NCBI RefSeq assembly: GCF_910596095.1
Contig: NC_056546.1
Location: forward strand, 12,983,925 to 13,047,924
Direction of reading: 5' to 3'
Length of the DNA stretch: 64,000 nucleotides
Source: Thunnus maccoyii
Lineage: Eukaryota > Chordata > Actinopteri > Scombriformes > Scombridae
Part shown: piece by piece, positions 1 through 12,030 of the stretch
How the letters are laid out: each line of letters starts with the position of its first letter
Numbering within the stretch: the stretch's first letter is position 1
The notes under the pieces: model-generated
Database searches by the model: none
What the model saw: the letters and a program-made list of their open reading frames with translations, nothing else
What the model was told of the DNA's origin: nothing
Translations under genes and position numbers: made by a program

Positions 1-640
1 TTATGAGGAGAGCGACTGCAGCCTGCGTTTAGTTCCTTCATGGGATTTGCTAACTGTTTTGGAGGCACACTCAGGGTTGCCTTTCAATCCCTTGGAGTGT
101 GCTGACTTAAAGTTGTTCTTTCTCAAAACTATCCTGTTGCTGGCACTGACATCAGCCAAATGTTGTGCCCTAACCCTGCTTTTGTGCCTAAGGTTAGCGA
201 GTCTTCTTAAAGCTGCCCCACATGTGAGCTGCTTGCCTTTCACCCACCACCTTTTGCAGAGGAGAGTGAGAGGCGCCTTAATTCACTCTTCCCCGTAAGA
301 GCCTTACGTATCTATTTCGACAGGACTAAGGGATTTAGGAAGAGTAACCAACTTTTTGTATCTTGGGCCCCCTCTAACATAGGGAAGGCTCTGACTGGCC
401 AGTGCCTGTCACACTGTGTGGTGGAGGCTATAATTCTGGCTTATGAGAGTCATGGACTGCAGCCCCTAAGAGCCAGCAGGCTCATTCCACCAGGGCTATG
501 GCCACTTCATGGGCCCTGTTCAGGGGCATTTCTCTAGGTAACATCTGTGCCGCTGCTAGTGGGGCATCCACACACACATTTATTCGGTTTTACCGCCTCG
601 AGATGATTGGTCTGTCTCCCTACAGACGTGGTGGTATTGG
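1..640 (+). mobile_element. DIRS-like tyrosine-recombinase retrotransposon relic (3' part)
   Basis: The plus strand encodes, in broken frames, the C-terminal half of a DIRS/Ngaro-type tyrosine recombinase. About 95-170 reads LKLFFLKTILLLALTSAK, the conserved early helix of this family. About 300-478 reads ALRIYFDRTKGFRKSNQLFV and then a stretch ending VEAIILAYESHG. After a one-base frame change near 478, positions 480-595 read HSTRAMATSWALFRGIS followed by FIRFYRL, which holds the HxxR-type catalytic arginine region and the segment before the active tyrosine. Several stops and the frame change show that it is dead. The 5' part lies outside the window. No split direct repeats or inverted termini were recognised. 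The family assignment rests on remembered teleost DIRS recombinases. Confidence 0.75.
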
Positions 641-2645
641 AGCTTCCATGATTAGTCACGCCAGAAGGCGCTTCCCATAGTGAGATACCTCGCTCGGTTT
701 TCAGAGGAGCGGGGTTACCCTGGTAACCAAAAGTTTCATGGACATCTGCCAGATTTCCCTGTTTGGACTTGTGCCAGTACTTATGCAAGCAAAGAGCCTG
801 TTAGATGCATGGGAAGTATGGTATGTAGACAGTTTTAACTGGGACTAGGGACAAGGATGAACTAAAAAAAAAACTAAAAATTAAGTTTGGGTTCTCTTAT
901 CAGCCTGACTGTCTAAGATTTAGGACCCTTAACACATGTCACCTTACCTCTCCAAACCCATATTTCTTCCATCAAATATCGATGACTGTTTTTAGCAGCA
1001 ACACAAATTACTATCTAATGATACCATCAAATATCCTGTTTCATATGATGTAAATGCTAGAGAGCAAGCAGGACTATGAGGCCAAATACTCCACAAGCAG
1101 GTCAAAGTCCACACGGGATCCATGGCACTTGTGGTTGACTACTGCTAACAAAACAGCTCCTAATAAACCAAGGACCTGACGCTCCACTACAGGGCTGCCC
1201 AGCCAGAACCCCAGGGGCCCTGTCTAAGACTAGCGGCTCCACTCTGCCACACAGCATCTGCAAGCTTGTAAAACAAGCTGTTAAACTTTATCTGCATCAT
1301 AACCATTGTGATAATACAGCACAGATGCCAGAATTTCAAAAATAGATTTCCCTGAGGGCTTTTTTTTTGGAGGGGTATATAAGCCAACTCTTTGTTCTTA
1401 TGTGTTGAGATAATCTCCATGCTGCCATGAAGAAAGAATGTGATAATTTATAAAAAAAAAAAACCCTCAGACTCAACATAATCAGTTAATAAAATGAGCT
1501 GATGCACCTTTCACAGCTATTAGAAGTAGCACTCAGACAATGTGCCCGCATACTGAAAGTGTACATACTGCACTCCAGATTGAAACATCCTATTAGCCCG
1601 CACATTCACAGAGCCATTAGCATTTAAATATGCAGGAGCTGTGCTCCTTTCAAAATGCCATTTTTACTCTGCTGCAAGGAGAGTTCTCCAGTTGTCATAA
1701 ACAACTTTTTTTTTTTTTTTTTTTATTCAAGGACCTTTTCAAATGTCAGGGCCAATCAAACACAACACGACAGGTCTCTGGGTGAAAAAAAAAAACAGCT
1801 CAGAGGGCAGAGAAGAAAAGCGGACTTATCATGCATATTCATGTGGTTGGAAGGTTCAGTGTCTGCTGTCTCTGAGAATTGTGAGCAGTGGCAAAACAGT
1901 TTGTGTGCTAAGAGACAGCTGAAAAAAAAGTAAGCCTTTAACTCTTTTCTCCCTCTCACCATGTCCAAATGTCAATGTCACAGACCCACAATGGCCAAAG
2001 CTCTGTGTGCCCACGAGTGATTCCCAAAACACCAACTCCAACTCTTTTTCCCTCTTTTTCTCCTCGTCAGCAGAATCAGGCAGAAAAGTTTTCTCTGTGA
2101 AGTGGTGCTCAGCAGAATGGCAAACAACAGAGCCATCCCTCCACTGGCCAGGGCCCACTTCAGCATTTTAGACATCTCTTTCAGTTTACAGCTTCCCTAA
2201 CATCAGCAGGATGGATCCTCCTGACACAAGTCTATGTCAGCTGGACTGGAATAGGGGCTCTGCCGAGACACAATGGGAACCTTCCTCCTCCTCCTCGTGC
2301 CACCTCCCTCCTGAGACGCTGAGACAGGAGAGAGCGGGTAGGAAGGAAGGAAAAAAAAAAAGAAAAGAAAAAAAAGAGGAAATAAAACACAATACATGTG
2401 CCTGCACTTTCAGCCTGTGGGCATGTATGTGTATAATCCTCTTCAGGAAACTTTGCCAGCTTGGACAGAGAAAGCTGCACGGCCACACTGGTATCTTTCT
2501 CTCTATCTGTTTCTGTCTGTCTTTCTCCCTTCACTTCCTGCCTCTCTTCATTAGTCTCTGTCTCTTCTCTCTGGTTGCAGCAAGGCACACTCATCCAGGA
2601 GGACATTATTAGCTGTCAGCATTAACAACCAGCGTAGCAGCAAAA

Positions 2646-2680
2646 GCAGCAGCAGCAGCAGCAGCAGCGGCGGCGGCAGA
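2646..2680 (+). repeat. CAG/CGG trinucleotide microsatellite
   Basis: About eight CAG units run directly into CGG units, followed by CAGACC. It is not inside any supported exon. GC-rich triplet runs of this type are length-variable. Confidence 0.85.
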
Positions 2681-2983
2681 CCTGGTTTCATAACAATGCT
2701 CACAGAAAGCCTCTTCTCTGCCCCAGCGAGAGGAGCAGGCAGTCAGGACGGCCTGCTGCGTGCAGATGGTGCTTTGTCTCTGCTAGTTCCTGCAAAAGTG
2801 ACACGCAGACACGGATGCAAGCACACATGTACATGCACACATAGTTGGAAGACGGTGCCACTATTCATTCCTAATCCTCTGTGGTTTGCATGAAAGTTAA
2901 TGGCAGGTGTCTAAAGCCCTGGCTATGCCAAGCGAAGGAGGGGAGGTGGGAGGGAAAAAAGTGTGTGTGTTTGCCAGCAGGAA

Positions 2984-3006
2984 ACACACACACACACACA
3001 CACACT
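2984..3006 (+). repeat. CA dinucleotide microsatellite
   Basis: A run of about eleven CA units, preceded 20 bases upstream by a short GTGTGTGTGT tract that could pair with it. Confidence 0.85.
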
Positions 3007-3448
3007 TCTCCACGTGGAAAAGACAGTGCATTACATTCCTATTATATCTTCATCTCCAAACTATGCCCCTACATCCATCCTCATCCTCCCCCTCCCTACT
3101 CCATCCGTCCCTGGCATAATGTCGATGCATGCAGTTGAGAGCAATTAGGACTTCTTTAGAGGAAAATGGCCGGTCATTAAGGAGGAGCAGGGACTCCACA
3201 GTGTGATGGTTTACGCCAGGTGGGAGGCTATTAGACAGCCAAGTGGTGTGAGCAAACTCCCATCGTCATAAATACAAGGAACAGTAAACATCCTCCACTG
3301 TCGCCCCCACTGCCGCCAAGAGCATTCCTCCAATCATAATGAGGTAATAATTTAAAGAAATTCTCATTTATGAATCCACAACATACTAAACTCACACTCA
3401 GTATGCTGTAGGCTACAGTCATTAACATTACTAGTCTTTTTCACATGA

Positions 3449-3630
3449 GACATTTTGACTTATAGTAAGAAAAGCACAGGTGTTACTAATAACATTAACC
3501 ATGGCTCCGTTTCATTCAAGTGTCCCAGTAAGACAGTGGCAGTGAGCCAACATGCACAAAACCTGAAACTGAAGAAATAAATTGTATTATTTACACCTGT
3601 GCTTTTCCTACTGTGACATGTCAAAATGTC
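3449..3630. mobile_element. MITE-like element, family A copy 1
   Basis: A 182-bp element with imperfect terminal inverted repeats of about 35 bp. The left end starts GACATTTTGAC and runs to AAAAGCACAGGTG; the right end is its reverse complement and reads CACCTGTGCTTTTCC to GTCAAAATGTC. The interior includes GTTACTAATAACATTAA and CAAGTGTCCCAGTAAG. A diverged second copy lies at 60140-60352. No coding capacity, so it is non-autonomous. Superfamily not assigned because no clean target duplication was identified. Confidence 0.7.
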
Positions 3631-3703
3631 TTCTGTGTAAAAGGCCGATTCTAATTAAGTATGTACAAATAGCACAGTTTTTTTGGTACGTTTTCAGCTA
3701 AGA

Positions 3704-4030
3704 GAATTAGTCCTTTGATTAATTAGTCGATCAACAGAATTTTGGTAATCAACTGAACATTTGAAACATTTGCTGGTTTCAGCTTCTCAAATGTTTGCCA
3801 CTTTTTACTTTTCACTCTTACTGTTTTGTATCATTTTAAATCAAATTCTTTTTGGTTTTGGACTGTCAGACGGACAAAACAAGCTATTTGACGGCGCCAA
3901 CTTGTGCTCTTGAAACTTCTGATTGTCATTTTTAACTATTTTCTGTCATCTTTTCACTTAAAAGAGCGATTAAATAGAAAAATACTGTATGAATGATATA
4001 ATCAATAACAAAAATAATTAGTATTCGCAT
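3704..4030. mobile_element. dispersed element, family B copy 1 (ATTAATCGAT-type)
   Basis: The left part holds TTAATTAGTCGATC and CATTTGCTGGTTTCAGCTTC, the middle GGACTGTCAGACGGACAAAA, and the right end AATAACAAAAATAATTAGT. This matches the layout of a very common teleost non-coding repeat whose ends carry AATCGATTAATCG-like inverted motifs. A second copy, interrupted by unrelated sequence, lies at 60366-61112. It follows the family A element directly, as it does in the other copy. Confidence 0.6.
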
Positions 4031-4584
4031 CCTTTAAATGACATGTCACAAAAAAAAAATGTACGTTTTAACTCAAAGAGAAAAATCTTTCAAGAAATTT
4101 AGATCAAAGTTTGATCTTAATTTTCTACTCAAGCAGCAAGACACTTACATTGAAACACTCAAGCAGGACAACGTTGCTGCAATCGTGAATGAAATGATGT
4201 TAATGAAAATACCTGCAACAGTTGATCAGTTTTTCACTTTGAGATTTGATTTTTTTCAAATTTGGCAACAAGATGTGGGTTTAATTCTGTAGTGTTATGT
4301 TTGATTGTCTCAATCAAAAAAAACCTTTAAAAACAGCTTTCAAACACAACAGTGGACTATAATTCACATGTTTACTAGCCACTGTAAAATGATAATTAAA
4401 TGCATTATTTTGGATCGGCAAACTTTACACAAAAAAAACAAACTTGGATGCCAATGTGGCAGGAGCAAGCTACAGCTGTGAGAGTATGAAAAATGACTTA
4501 AGCTGCACTTAAGAGCAAACCACTGAGGATGAACCTATTTCTCCATACTGTTTATATCATATCCACGGTTGACAAGAGTGCATG

Positions 4585-4587
<3 letters not shown>

Positions 4588-4619
<32 letters not shown>

Positions 4620-4622
4620 GCG
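4588..4622 (+). repeat. CA/CG dinucleotide microsatellite
   Basis: About fifteen CA units that end in CGCGCG; alternating purine-pyrimidine, with Z-DNA potential. Confidence 0.85.
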
Positions 4623-6599
4623 AAGAGAATAAGATCATCCAGTATGTTTTAAGCACACATGCCTTGTCAGTGAAGAGAATCAAACACCTGCTGCTGTCTG
4701 CTGCAGTCCACTTCCACCCCCTCCACCCCCTCCAAAACTATCCCTCACAATCACAAACAAAAATGAGCGACTCAGAAGCAACTGAGACACATCAGAGCAC
4801 GTTATAACGAGCCAGAAACAGGTGCTGAAAATTTGTAGAGTGTGCCAATTACACTAAACACACAGTGCATTTTAAAATGTATGTTCTTTTGAGACCAAAC
4901 CGGTACCAGGCAGCATGAGAAACAACACAACAGTTGCTCAAAGAATGATAGATGTACAACTGTTGCCTAATCGTTGTAATGCGTCTGAAGCACACAAGTT
5001 CTCAATTTGCAAAGTGCACTACTTCACAGCGAAATCTTCAACATCAAAGCCTTAATCCAATCTGAGAAAAAAGTTTTAAGATCTGTGTAACTTGAAACAA
5101 AGAACAATGTTTTCAAGGAAAAAAAAAAAAAAAAACCTTCATGAAACTATGAAACTTTTAAAAGCTAAACTGGCTAATTGGCTATAGTTGAATAAATGAT
5201 TTTTTTTCTTCAGAAAACCCTCAAATGAAAGACAAACAAAGAAATCCTCCATAAAATATTAATTGCAGCCACATCAATATACCTGTGGTACGAATCCTCT
5301 TTGCTCTGTGATTTTGCAAACCAGTATGACTGAGTGACATTAGGCTGTACGTTTTCGGCCCCTTGCAGATGGCACAGTGTAATTTCACACCCATTACCTC
5401 TTCTCCACAATGCATAGCACAATCACATGACAGTAAAATCCTCTCAAACCAACTCCTATGGGAACTTTTAAGAGCCGTTAGTGGCCTAGCCATTATGGGA
5501 ATTCTCAGTAGAGTTCACAAGAGCAGCGTCCAAATTGCTGTGTTAAATGGAGTATTAGGCTCTGAGAATATGATTAACCAATTGTAATTGCTTTGCTTCG
5601 GTGACTTCAAAACAGGCAGTCATTGCGTGATTCAGATTTTTTTTCTGTTGCTGTGTGCTTCCAGCTATTCCTCTTTATGAAGCAATCGTCATCAACGACA
5701 ACAACAACAACAACAAAAAAAGATGGACACGTCAAGATAGCAAGAAAGTATTTTAGATCAATTCTTAGAGAGAGCACAGATTGTGTGTTCAAAGACAACC
5801 AAGTGCCAAATGAGCGGGTGGTGAGCGGAGTGAGAGACAGCACCTGTGCTTTCAAAACACCATCATCTCTTCTTGCATCGGTGCACTTGCTTCCCCAGCT
5901 TGCCTCTCTGCTATCCAGCGTGTTATAACACAGCAGAAACACACAAACGCGCCCCTGCACAAGCATGTTGTACAGAAGATCAGCCATGTACAACAGAGCT
6001 CTCTACAAGCACAAATCATGTTCGCAATCACAGCGCACTGACTCCACTGTTCACCAGGGAATATCTGTTGAGGCAAATAAGACTCCTGATTTCCAATACA
6101 AACACACGCGCGGGCACACACACGCGCGTGCGTGCGCGCATCAACACTGATAGCTACCATCAAGCACAAGACGTGCGCAGGATATCATAAATATTAAAGC
6201 GTTGGTTTTGCATTTTCTTGGCATTTTCCCTTTTCCAGTGATAAATCAAAAGGCCTGATAGGAGCTGCCATGTACATTGTGAAGCTGCTTGTGATGTGTT
6301 TGCCTTGGGAGGCCAGCTTTCATATCTGAACACATACGGGCCACAAAGATGTGAGAAGAAGTTCAACCTCCAGCGGAGTTGAAGACGGCAGATGAGGAGG
6401 GGAGGGATAGGGAGAGGAGAGCAGGAAGGTTGATGTCACATGTGGGACTGAGGGAGACTGTTGAGGGAGGGGGGGCGGGGGGGAGGTAGTGGCGGTGGTG
6501 AGAAATCGCTAACCCAACCGTGACAAACTAAGAACATTGACTAATATCTTTTAGGGGTAAAACAGCCCTCATGAGATGATCAGATGTTCTAATAGACGT
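4623..6599. other. non-coding stretch, no gene recognised
   Basis: Mixed unique and low-complexity DNA. It includes an A-rich tract near 5119-5135, CAA triplets near 5698-5715 and a purine-rich, G-rich stretch at 6395-6500. The open frames of 60-128 codons are short, overlap on both strands and resemble no protein family known to me. Confidence 0.45.
6101..6140 (+). repeat. alternating CA/CG tract (Z-DNA-prone)
   Basis: ACACACGCGCG, then CACACACACGCGCG, then TGCGTGCGCGC. Almost perfect purine-pyrimidine alternation over 40 bp. Confidence 0.75.
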
Positions 6600-7330
6600 T
6601 TCAAATGCAAACATTAGCCTCTTGAAGGGTGCGGGCCACAGCCTGCATATCATTAACAAAGGCCTTTACTCTGCGGGCAAGCTCCACACTAAGTTCCCCT
6701 GCCTGTTGTGACAATGCCCACGGGGGAGAGCAGATGTCCGTTGCCAGCAGCACATCTGCATATAGCCTCAATCCCCACCCCTTCACTGGCCAGACAATGG
6801 AGCCGCCCTCCTCCTCCTCCTCCTTCTCCACTTGAATCTTTCTTCCACTGGAGCCTCCAAATGCAGTAAAAAAAAAAAAAAAAAAAGAGAAGAAGAAGAA
6901 GAGGGAGAGTGGAGAGAGTTGCCTTTTGAAAAGCAGTGCCCACTCTGCCTGTAAAAACTGAAATGGAAGGATTAATCTCTTTTTTTTTTTAATGTGTAGG
7001 TCCTCATATGGATGCCTGATTGGCTCACTAATTAAGCACTCATTAATTAGTTGGCTACTGACAAGTGAAGTTCCAGCTAGATTTGTTTAGTTACATACAC
7101 GCCTGCAAGAAATGTGGCACAAAAACACACTTGTACCAAACTTTTGATCAAACTCTTCTAGTGCATGTTGGCATTCTTCTTCTTCTATGATTTAAAATGT
7201 TAAAAGAAACCAATAAATATTTAAGAAAAAAACACTCAGCATTAATTGAGCTTAATTGGATCTTCAGTATGTTCACTATTACACATTACAGCCTAATTGC
7301 CCAACTAATTAGGGTCTTAATAAAGCCTAT
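6600..7330. promoter_or_regulatory. candidate conserved non-coding block(s)
   Basis: Repeat-poor sequence with clustered homeodomain-type cores: CACTAATTAAGCACTCATTA at 7026-7045, TTAATTAG next to it, ATTAATTGAGCTTAATTGG near 7240-7258, and CTAATTGCCCAACTAATTAG near 7293-7312. This density of TAATT sites in clean sequence is typical of developmental enhancers, but no alignment was possible. It sits just upstream of a CpG-richer patch at 7.4-7.9 kb. Confidence 0.3.
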
Positions 7331-7359
7331 CCCCACATCATATTATGTAGTGGAGTATC

Positions 7360-7900
7360 GGCTAATGTCTTCCTCACACTACACTACTCCCACCCTCCCT
7401 TGTCCCTCCTTGCTGATGGCGCAGGGACACATGGACAGCGATGCGAGTATAGCTTTCAAAACTACACCCCGGTGGAGCACACACTGAAATATTTTACACC
7501 ACCTTTGCAATAATCTTGAATCCTACCTCGACTGGATGTTTACTGAGAGTTCAAGCGTCGGCTTTGGGGGCTCCAGAAATAGCATCGCAGGCTACGCATT
7601 TCAAATTCGCTTGTTATCTCGGATTTAGATAATGATCCACCTTTAGATGACACAAAAACTTAATCCTGAACGCAACGGGACAATCTCCGGCGCTGTGAAA
7701 CGGTGCCCGGTGTCGGTTTTTAACGGGGGAAGTAGCCTCGGCTCTCGGTGTGCCTCGGTTTTCCTGCTGTTTACTTATACGCTTCATAAACACTCCTATT
7801 CTTTTCCTCCTGCCAGAACTGAGAGGTGTGTATCAGTTTGCTTTTCCTTTTTTTTTTTCTCTCTCGCTTTTTGAGTGAGGCGGAGCCTTTGCCCACTTCT
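7360..7900. promoter_or_regulatory. CpG-richer patch, possible promoter/first exon
   Basis: Relative to its AT-rich surroundings this stretch holds many CpGs (around 7440-7460, 7530-7590 and 7670-7760). It also contains TTATCTCGGATTTAGATAA and a pyrimidine tract. Strand and transcript cannot be read from sequence alone. By synteny with human, the gene beyond TEX36 would be CTBP2, so an alternative upstream promoter of that gene is one possibility. This is inference only. Confidence 0.22.
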
Positions 7901-7906
7901 CCCTCG

Positions 7907-7950
7907 CACGCACACACACACACACTCACACACACAGACACACACAGCAC
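7907..7950 (+). repeat. CA microsatellite (interrupted)
   Basis: CA units broken by CTCACA and CAGACA interruptions, flanking the CpG-richer patch. Confidence 0.8.
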
Positions 7951-8934
7951 ATAGAAAATGAGAGACACTTCTAGCCGTTGATGGAGTTGGGACAGTTGTT
8001 ATGGCGATCTGTGTTTAGATTTGACCGTTTTTTTTTTACCCTGTATTTGAAGTCTAGGTCAATCCGGCGCAATTATATGTTTTAAAAATACTATTGTGCT
8101 GGGTTAAAAAAAGGATGGGTTAAAAAAAACATCTTAATACAATACTCCCATGTGTAAACTGAAAGTTAATTAGTATTATAAGCTATGTGTAAATCCATAT
8201 AAGTTTGTGTAAACCTCTTCCTTAGTTCTTATCTAGTTTCAAACTAGTGATTTACTGAATGGAGTTTCACCTTTACAACTTGTGGACTGTTTTAGGGGCC
8301 AAATACTAGCCATACTCGGTTTAACTGCCTGCTTTGATGTATTAATTTTGTTTTTATTTATATATTGTATGCATACATGAAGAAATATGTGCTCCAGTAT
8401 CAATAGTATTCAAGCATGAAAATGTCTGATTAGCTAACATTATGCTAGGTGGTCATTTGGCTAACGTAATTAGCGTAATGTTTTGTAATTTGAGGTGTAT
8501 TGTGGTATTTTTCTGGACTGTTCATTTAAAAACAAAATGTATAAAAGCATTTTGAAGTATCATGTCAAATGTTTCCACCTTATTTCTTCTTTTTTTCTCT
8601 TCAATCTAAAGGGGTCATATTAGCAAGCTAGCGTTAGTTTTATCAGTTGATTTGGATAGACAGTTACACTTGGCAGTTACTAGGAATAAATATTAAGCAA
8701 CAACTAATCTCTGTGTAAGAGATATTTTGTATCATGCAAACCATTTTAATTTAGAAATGCGTAAATCTCCACGTAGTAAAAACATACATTACAGCAAACA
8801 TGAACTTACAAACAGCCGACCTGCGACCATCTCCAGTGGGAATTTCTACATTTGAAACTTACCCACTATGGGTAATTTAAAAACTGATTTCAGTAATTTT
8901 AGACTGAATATATTTAAATTTTACTACCTTTACC
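7951..8934. other. AT-rich non-coding stretch
   Basis: No convincing coding frame and no recognisable repeat. Base composition is plainly AT-rich. Confidence 0.45.
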
Positions 8935-9304
8935 CAGGGTCCAAAATTAACACCTGCCAAGCGCCAAATGCGGGTAGATTTTCCGTTTGGCAAGTAAATC
9001 TCGGAAGGCTATCCGCCACACTGGCGGGTAAATGTTTGTACCAAAATAGTCATGTAATAATACAGTGTAGACACACGCACCATACGTGTGAGTCAAATTC
9101 TCGGCCTGAATTATTGTTTCAGTCCACCCCTGATAGCTATTATGTGGAGACATTTACAAGGAGTAAGCCAACCTTTAAAAGGAAAGTGCACCAACGAAAA
9201 GGAAGACGAAGCATATTTTGGCCGGTAAAAATATGCTGGGGTGGTTGATTTTTTCACCTACCAGTCCCCTTGGCAGGTGAGTCAAAAAGTTAATTTCGGC
9301 ACTC
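8935..9304. mobile_element. hAT-like non-autonomous DNA element
   Basis: About 370 bp. The left end reads CAGGGTCCAAAATTAACACC then TGCCAAGCGCC. The right end, reverse-complemented, reads GGGAGTGCCGAAATTAAC followed after a short gap by CACCTGCCAAGG, so the termini are imperfect inverted repeats. CAGGG at the tip is typical of hAT elements. The flanks read CCTTTACC on the left and CCTTTACA on the right, an 8-bp near-duplication that fits hAT target sites. The interior holds repeated GCGGGTA motifs. A related fragment starting CAGGGTCTGACATTAACACC lies at about 30322 in EDRF1 intron 8. Confidence 0.6.
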
Positions 9305-11559
9305 CCTTTACAAATAAATAAATAAATGGTTACAGGAATGATTTATATTTCCCATTCCCAACCAGATTTTCTGGCAGTGCGGGGAGGACTTTGTAACAGT
9401 ACTTAGAACTTCATGTAGGGAAATAAGACTGAAAATATAATTGAATAATTAATTGAATAAATATGATGGGGAACAGACTTTCTTTTTGCTGCCTCCATAC
9501 TTTGCTGTGGGGGATAGGGAGGGCTAAAGTTCTGGCTGCGGCCCTGGCTGTAATTATTACTAATGTTATCCCTTCCTAATACTTCTAAACTACAACTACG
9601 GCTACAAAATCCACAGACTCCGAGAAAAAAAAAAGTGTAATAAAATTTAGATGGCTGTGCTTTGGGATAGAGATAGATATTTCATAGTTCAGCTGCATGT
9701 TCACTTAAATCTTCCTCTGCATGCCACTGGTGCAGATAGCAGCCACTGCAGCTGTGCCTTGATGTCATGCTTAAAACATGCAATCTAGTGTATATTATCC
9801 ATTTTTTTTCGGTTCCAGTCTCAGCAGTAGAGTGGTTGCGGTCCCTCCATTCATTCACACAGTGGCGTCGGCCATATAACAGCACAGATGGCGGAGAGCA
9901 TCTTTGGATTTCCTGGTCACTTCAGTCTCTACATACTTTTTTCAGCACTTCCAGCAAATCTGAGTCTTTGAATGGAGCTTCCCAGAAAGACCAGAATTAG
10001 GAATTAATAGAAAATCACTGCAAGAAATAGATGAATCATTTACATAACATCTTTTCTGTGTCTTGCTGTAGCCTCAGTATCCTGTGTGTGTGTGGTCCCA
10101 GGCCTGGGGGGCTCTTGGCCCTGTCCTGAGAGCATCTTTCCCTGTGGTCATTTTGTCTCCAGCAAAATGTAACTACTGGGCATGAACCCAAACACTCCAA
10201 AGACCAACACCAGCCAACAGGGGACACCAACAGAAGCATATGTTTGCAATGGCAGGAGAGAAGATGGATGACTGGAAGAGGAAGAGACAGAGGAGACTAT
10301 TTGAATCACGGCTGTGAGCTTGTGTTTGTCTAAAATTGATTTAGATGAAGGCATCACTTTTTCGCAAATAAATTACAAAGGCCCTTTAAATATTACCAAA
10401 CCAATATGTCAGAATCTAACGATGAATGACCAAGTTAATGATGTAGTACAGTAAGTGCATTATTTAATGATATAAAGTGACATGTATAATGAAGTATGTA
10501 ATGTACATATGCTGAAATTCATTAGCCGTATGTGGCAGAATTATCTATTATTCCTCTCTTGTTGTCGTTTTGAATATGAAAGTTGTTTCAAAATCTGCTT
10601 TATTGTTGTAGATTTAATCTTACAAAAGGCTGTGTTTGCTAATTATACGCTTACCTTCTGGGTCGCTTAGTAAAGCACCTTACTGTGGAAACAAATATGC
10701 ACAGGCTTTATTTGTCTCCGCTGTTTGTCATTGGTATCTTTTTTTGCTTTGAAATGTGCAATCATGTAATATGTTCCATGTTTTTATTATACTCTAAAGC
10801 CATTTGCATAAGAATCTGGTTCTGCTAAATCAATACAGCCCTGTAGATTATTAAAACATTCACCACATTATGGTCTGATATTATGATTTGCTTTTGTTTA
10901 TACAGTAGTTGTTAGAGGATGACAGTCGACACACACACACACACCTCTAATCTGTTCACTGTACAGTGGGTATTTGAGAGGATCAGTAGTGTGCTACTGC
11001 ATATTTCTGCAGAGACATTATTTCTTCCCTCAATTCCTCCTGGCAGAGATCTGAGTGTTTGACCTTTTTAAAATGCAAAGCGATTCTTCTACTCCAGAGA
11101 GTGAACAGGAGGCTCATGATTGTGCTACTAAATTTGAGGGACTTAATGCAGTAACTCACAGAGAGAGAGAGCTGTTCTGCACCTGCTGAAGTCTTGACTT
11201 GGTTACGGGGATACAATAACACCTCCAAGGGTTATGTTAATCTTTAAAGACGGGTTATTCTTATGCTGCACCACTCTTTACCTCATTTGAATGAATATTT
11301 CACAGCAACCTTGAATCAGTCTCTCATGCTTAAATCATCTTATTGCATAGTGTTTCCTTTTTGCTTGTTCCTGCATGTGTACTATTATATGTACTGTAAC
11401 ACTTAGGTCTATTTCTTTACATCAAAATAAACTGCCATTCACACATCAATCCATCCATCTTTATACCATTATATAATCTGTCACATTCAAAATAATCTAG
11501 TATAAATAACAACCAAGCTACCTCTGCAAGGACCTCATTTATGATTTTAAATTAACATT

Positions 11560-12030
11560 TCACATAATTTCACATCTTTCCTCCTTCTTGAGAAAGGAAA
11601 GTGCAGCTAATTTAACTCCAACGTCACCACGGAGCACTTATGATTAGCAGCAGCTAAGAGGTGGATATCATGTTAAATTGAGAATTTAACAACTTATGAC
11701 ACACTCTACATATGGGATATTGTAATGAGCAGCTCATGGGGGTGTAATTTACATTTGATAATAATGTCAGATTCTCAAAGAATGTGCCATTGTTCTGTTT
11801 GTACCTCCTCCACTGTAAGTGCACCTACAGCAGCGCCAGTCTTTGCCTTTGTGAAAGCCTGCACTCACATCTAATTATGTTCCACCACATTAAGACCTCT
11901 GACACATTGGTAGCAGCCTTAAAAAGACACTGGGATACCTTCATTTCCTTGTATTCATGCCTCCAATATAATGCAAATGAGGCAGATTTACCCCCTTTGC
12001 TGGAGAATAAGTGAGAAAACAGTTAATTAG
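11560..12030. promoter_or_regulatory. candidate conserved non-coding block
   Basis: Repeat-free, evenly complex DNA. It has GCAGCTAATTTAACTCC near 11602, two TTAAATTG/AATTTAAC motifs, an octamer-like ATGCAAATGAGG near 11972 and AGTTAATTAGAC near 12021. The look is that of a vertebrate conserved non-coding element, but there is no direct evidence of conservation. Confidence 0.25.

Larger units (their letters stand above)
641..3440. other. non-coding stretch, no gene recognised
   Basis: No open reading frame here resembles a known protein. Long frames at 2211-2612 and 2232-2606 arise from purine/pyrimidine-biased sequence and CA tracts. The stretch 1480-1680 is AT-rich, repeat-poor and unusually clean, and could be conserved non-coding DNA, but nothing in the sequence proves this. 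A polypurine tract lies at about 2338-2385. Confidence 0.5.

Noticed and set aside
2211-2612. 133-codon open frame on the plus strand
   Set aside because: Composed of Ser, Lys and Glu runs from CTC and AAG-rich low-complexity DNA; a similar long frame exists on the opposite strand; no domain or splice context.
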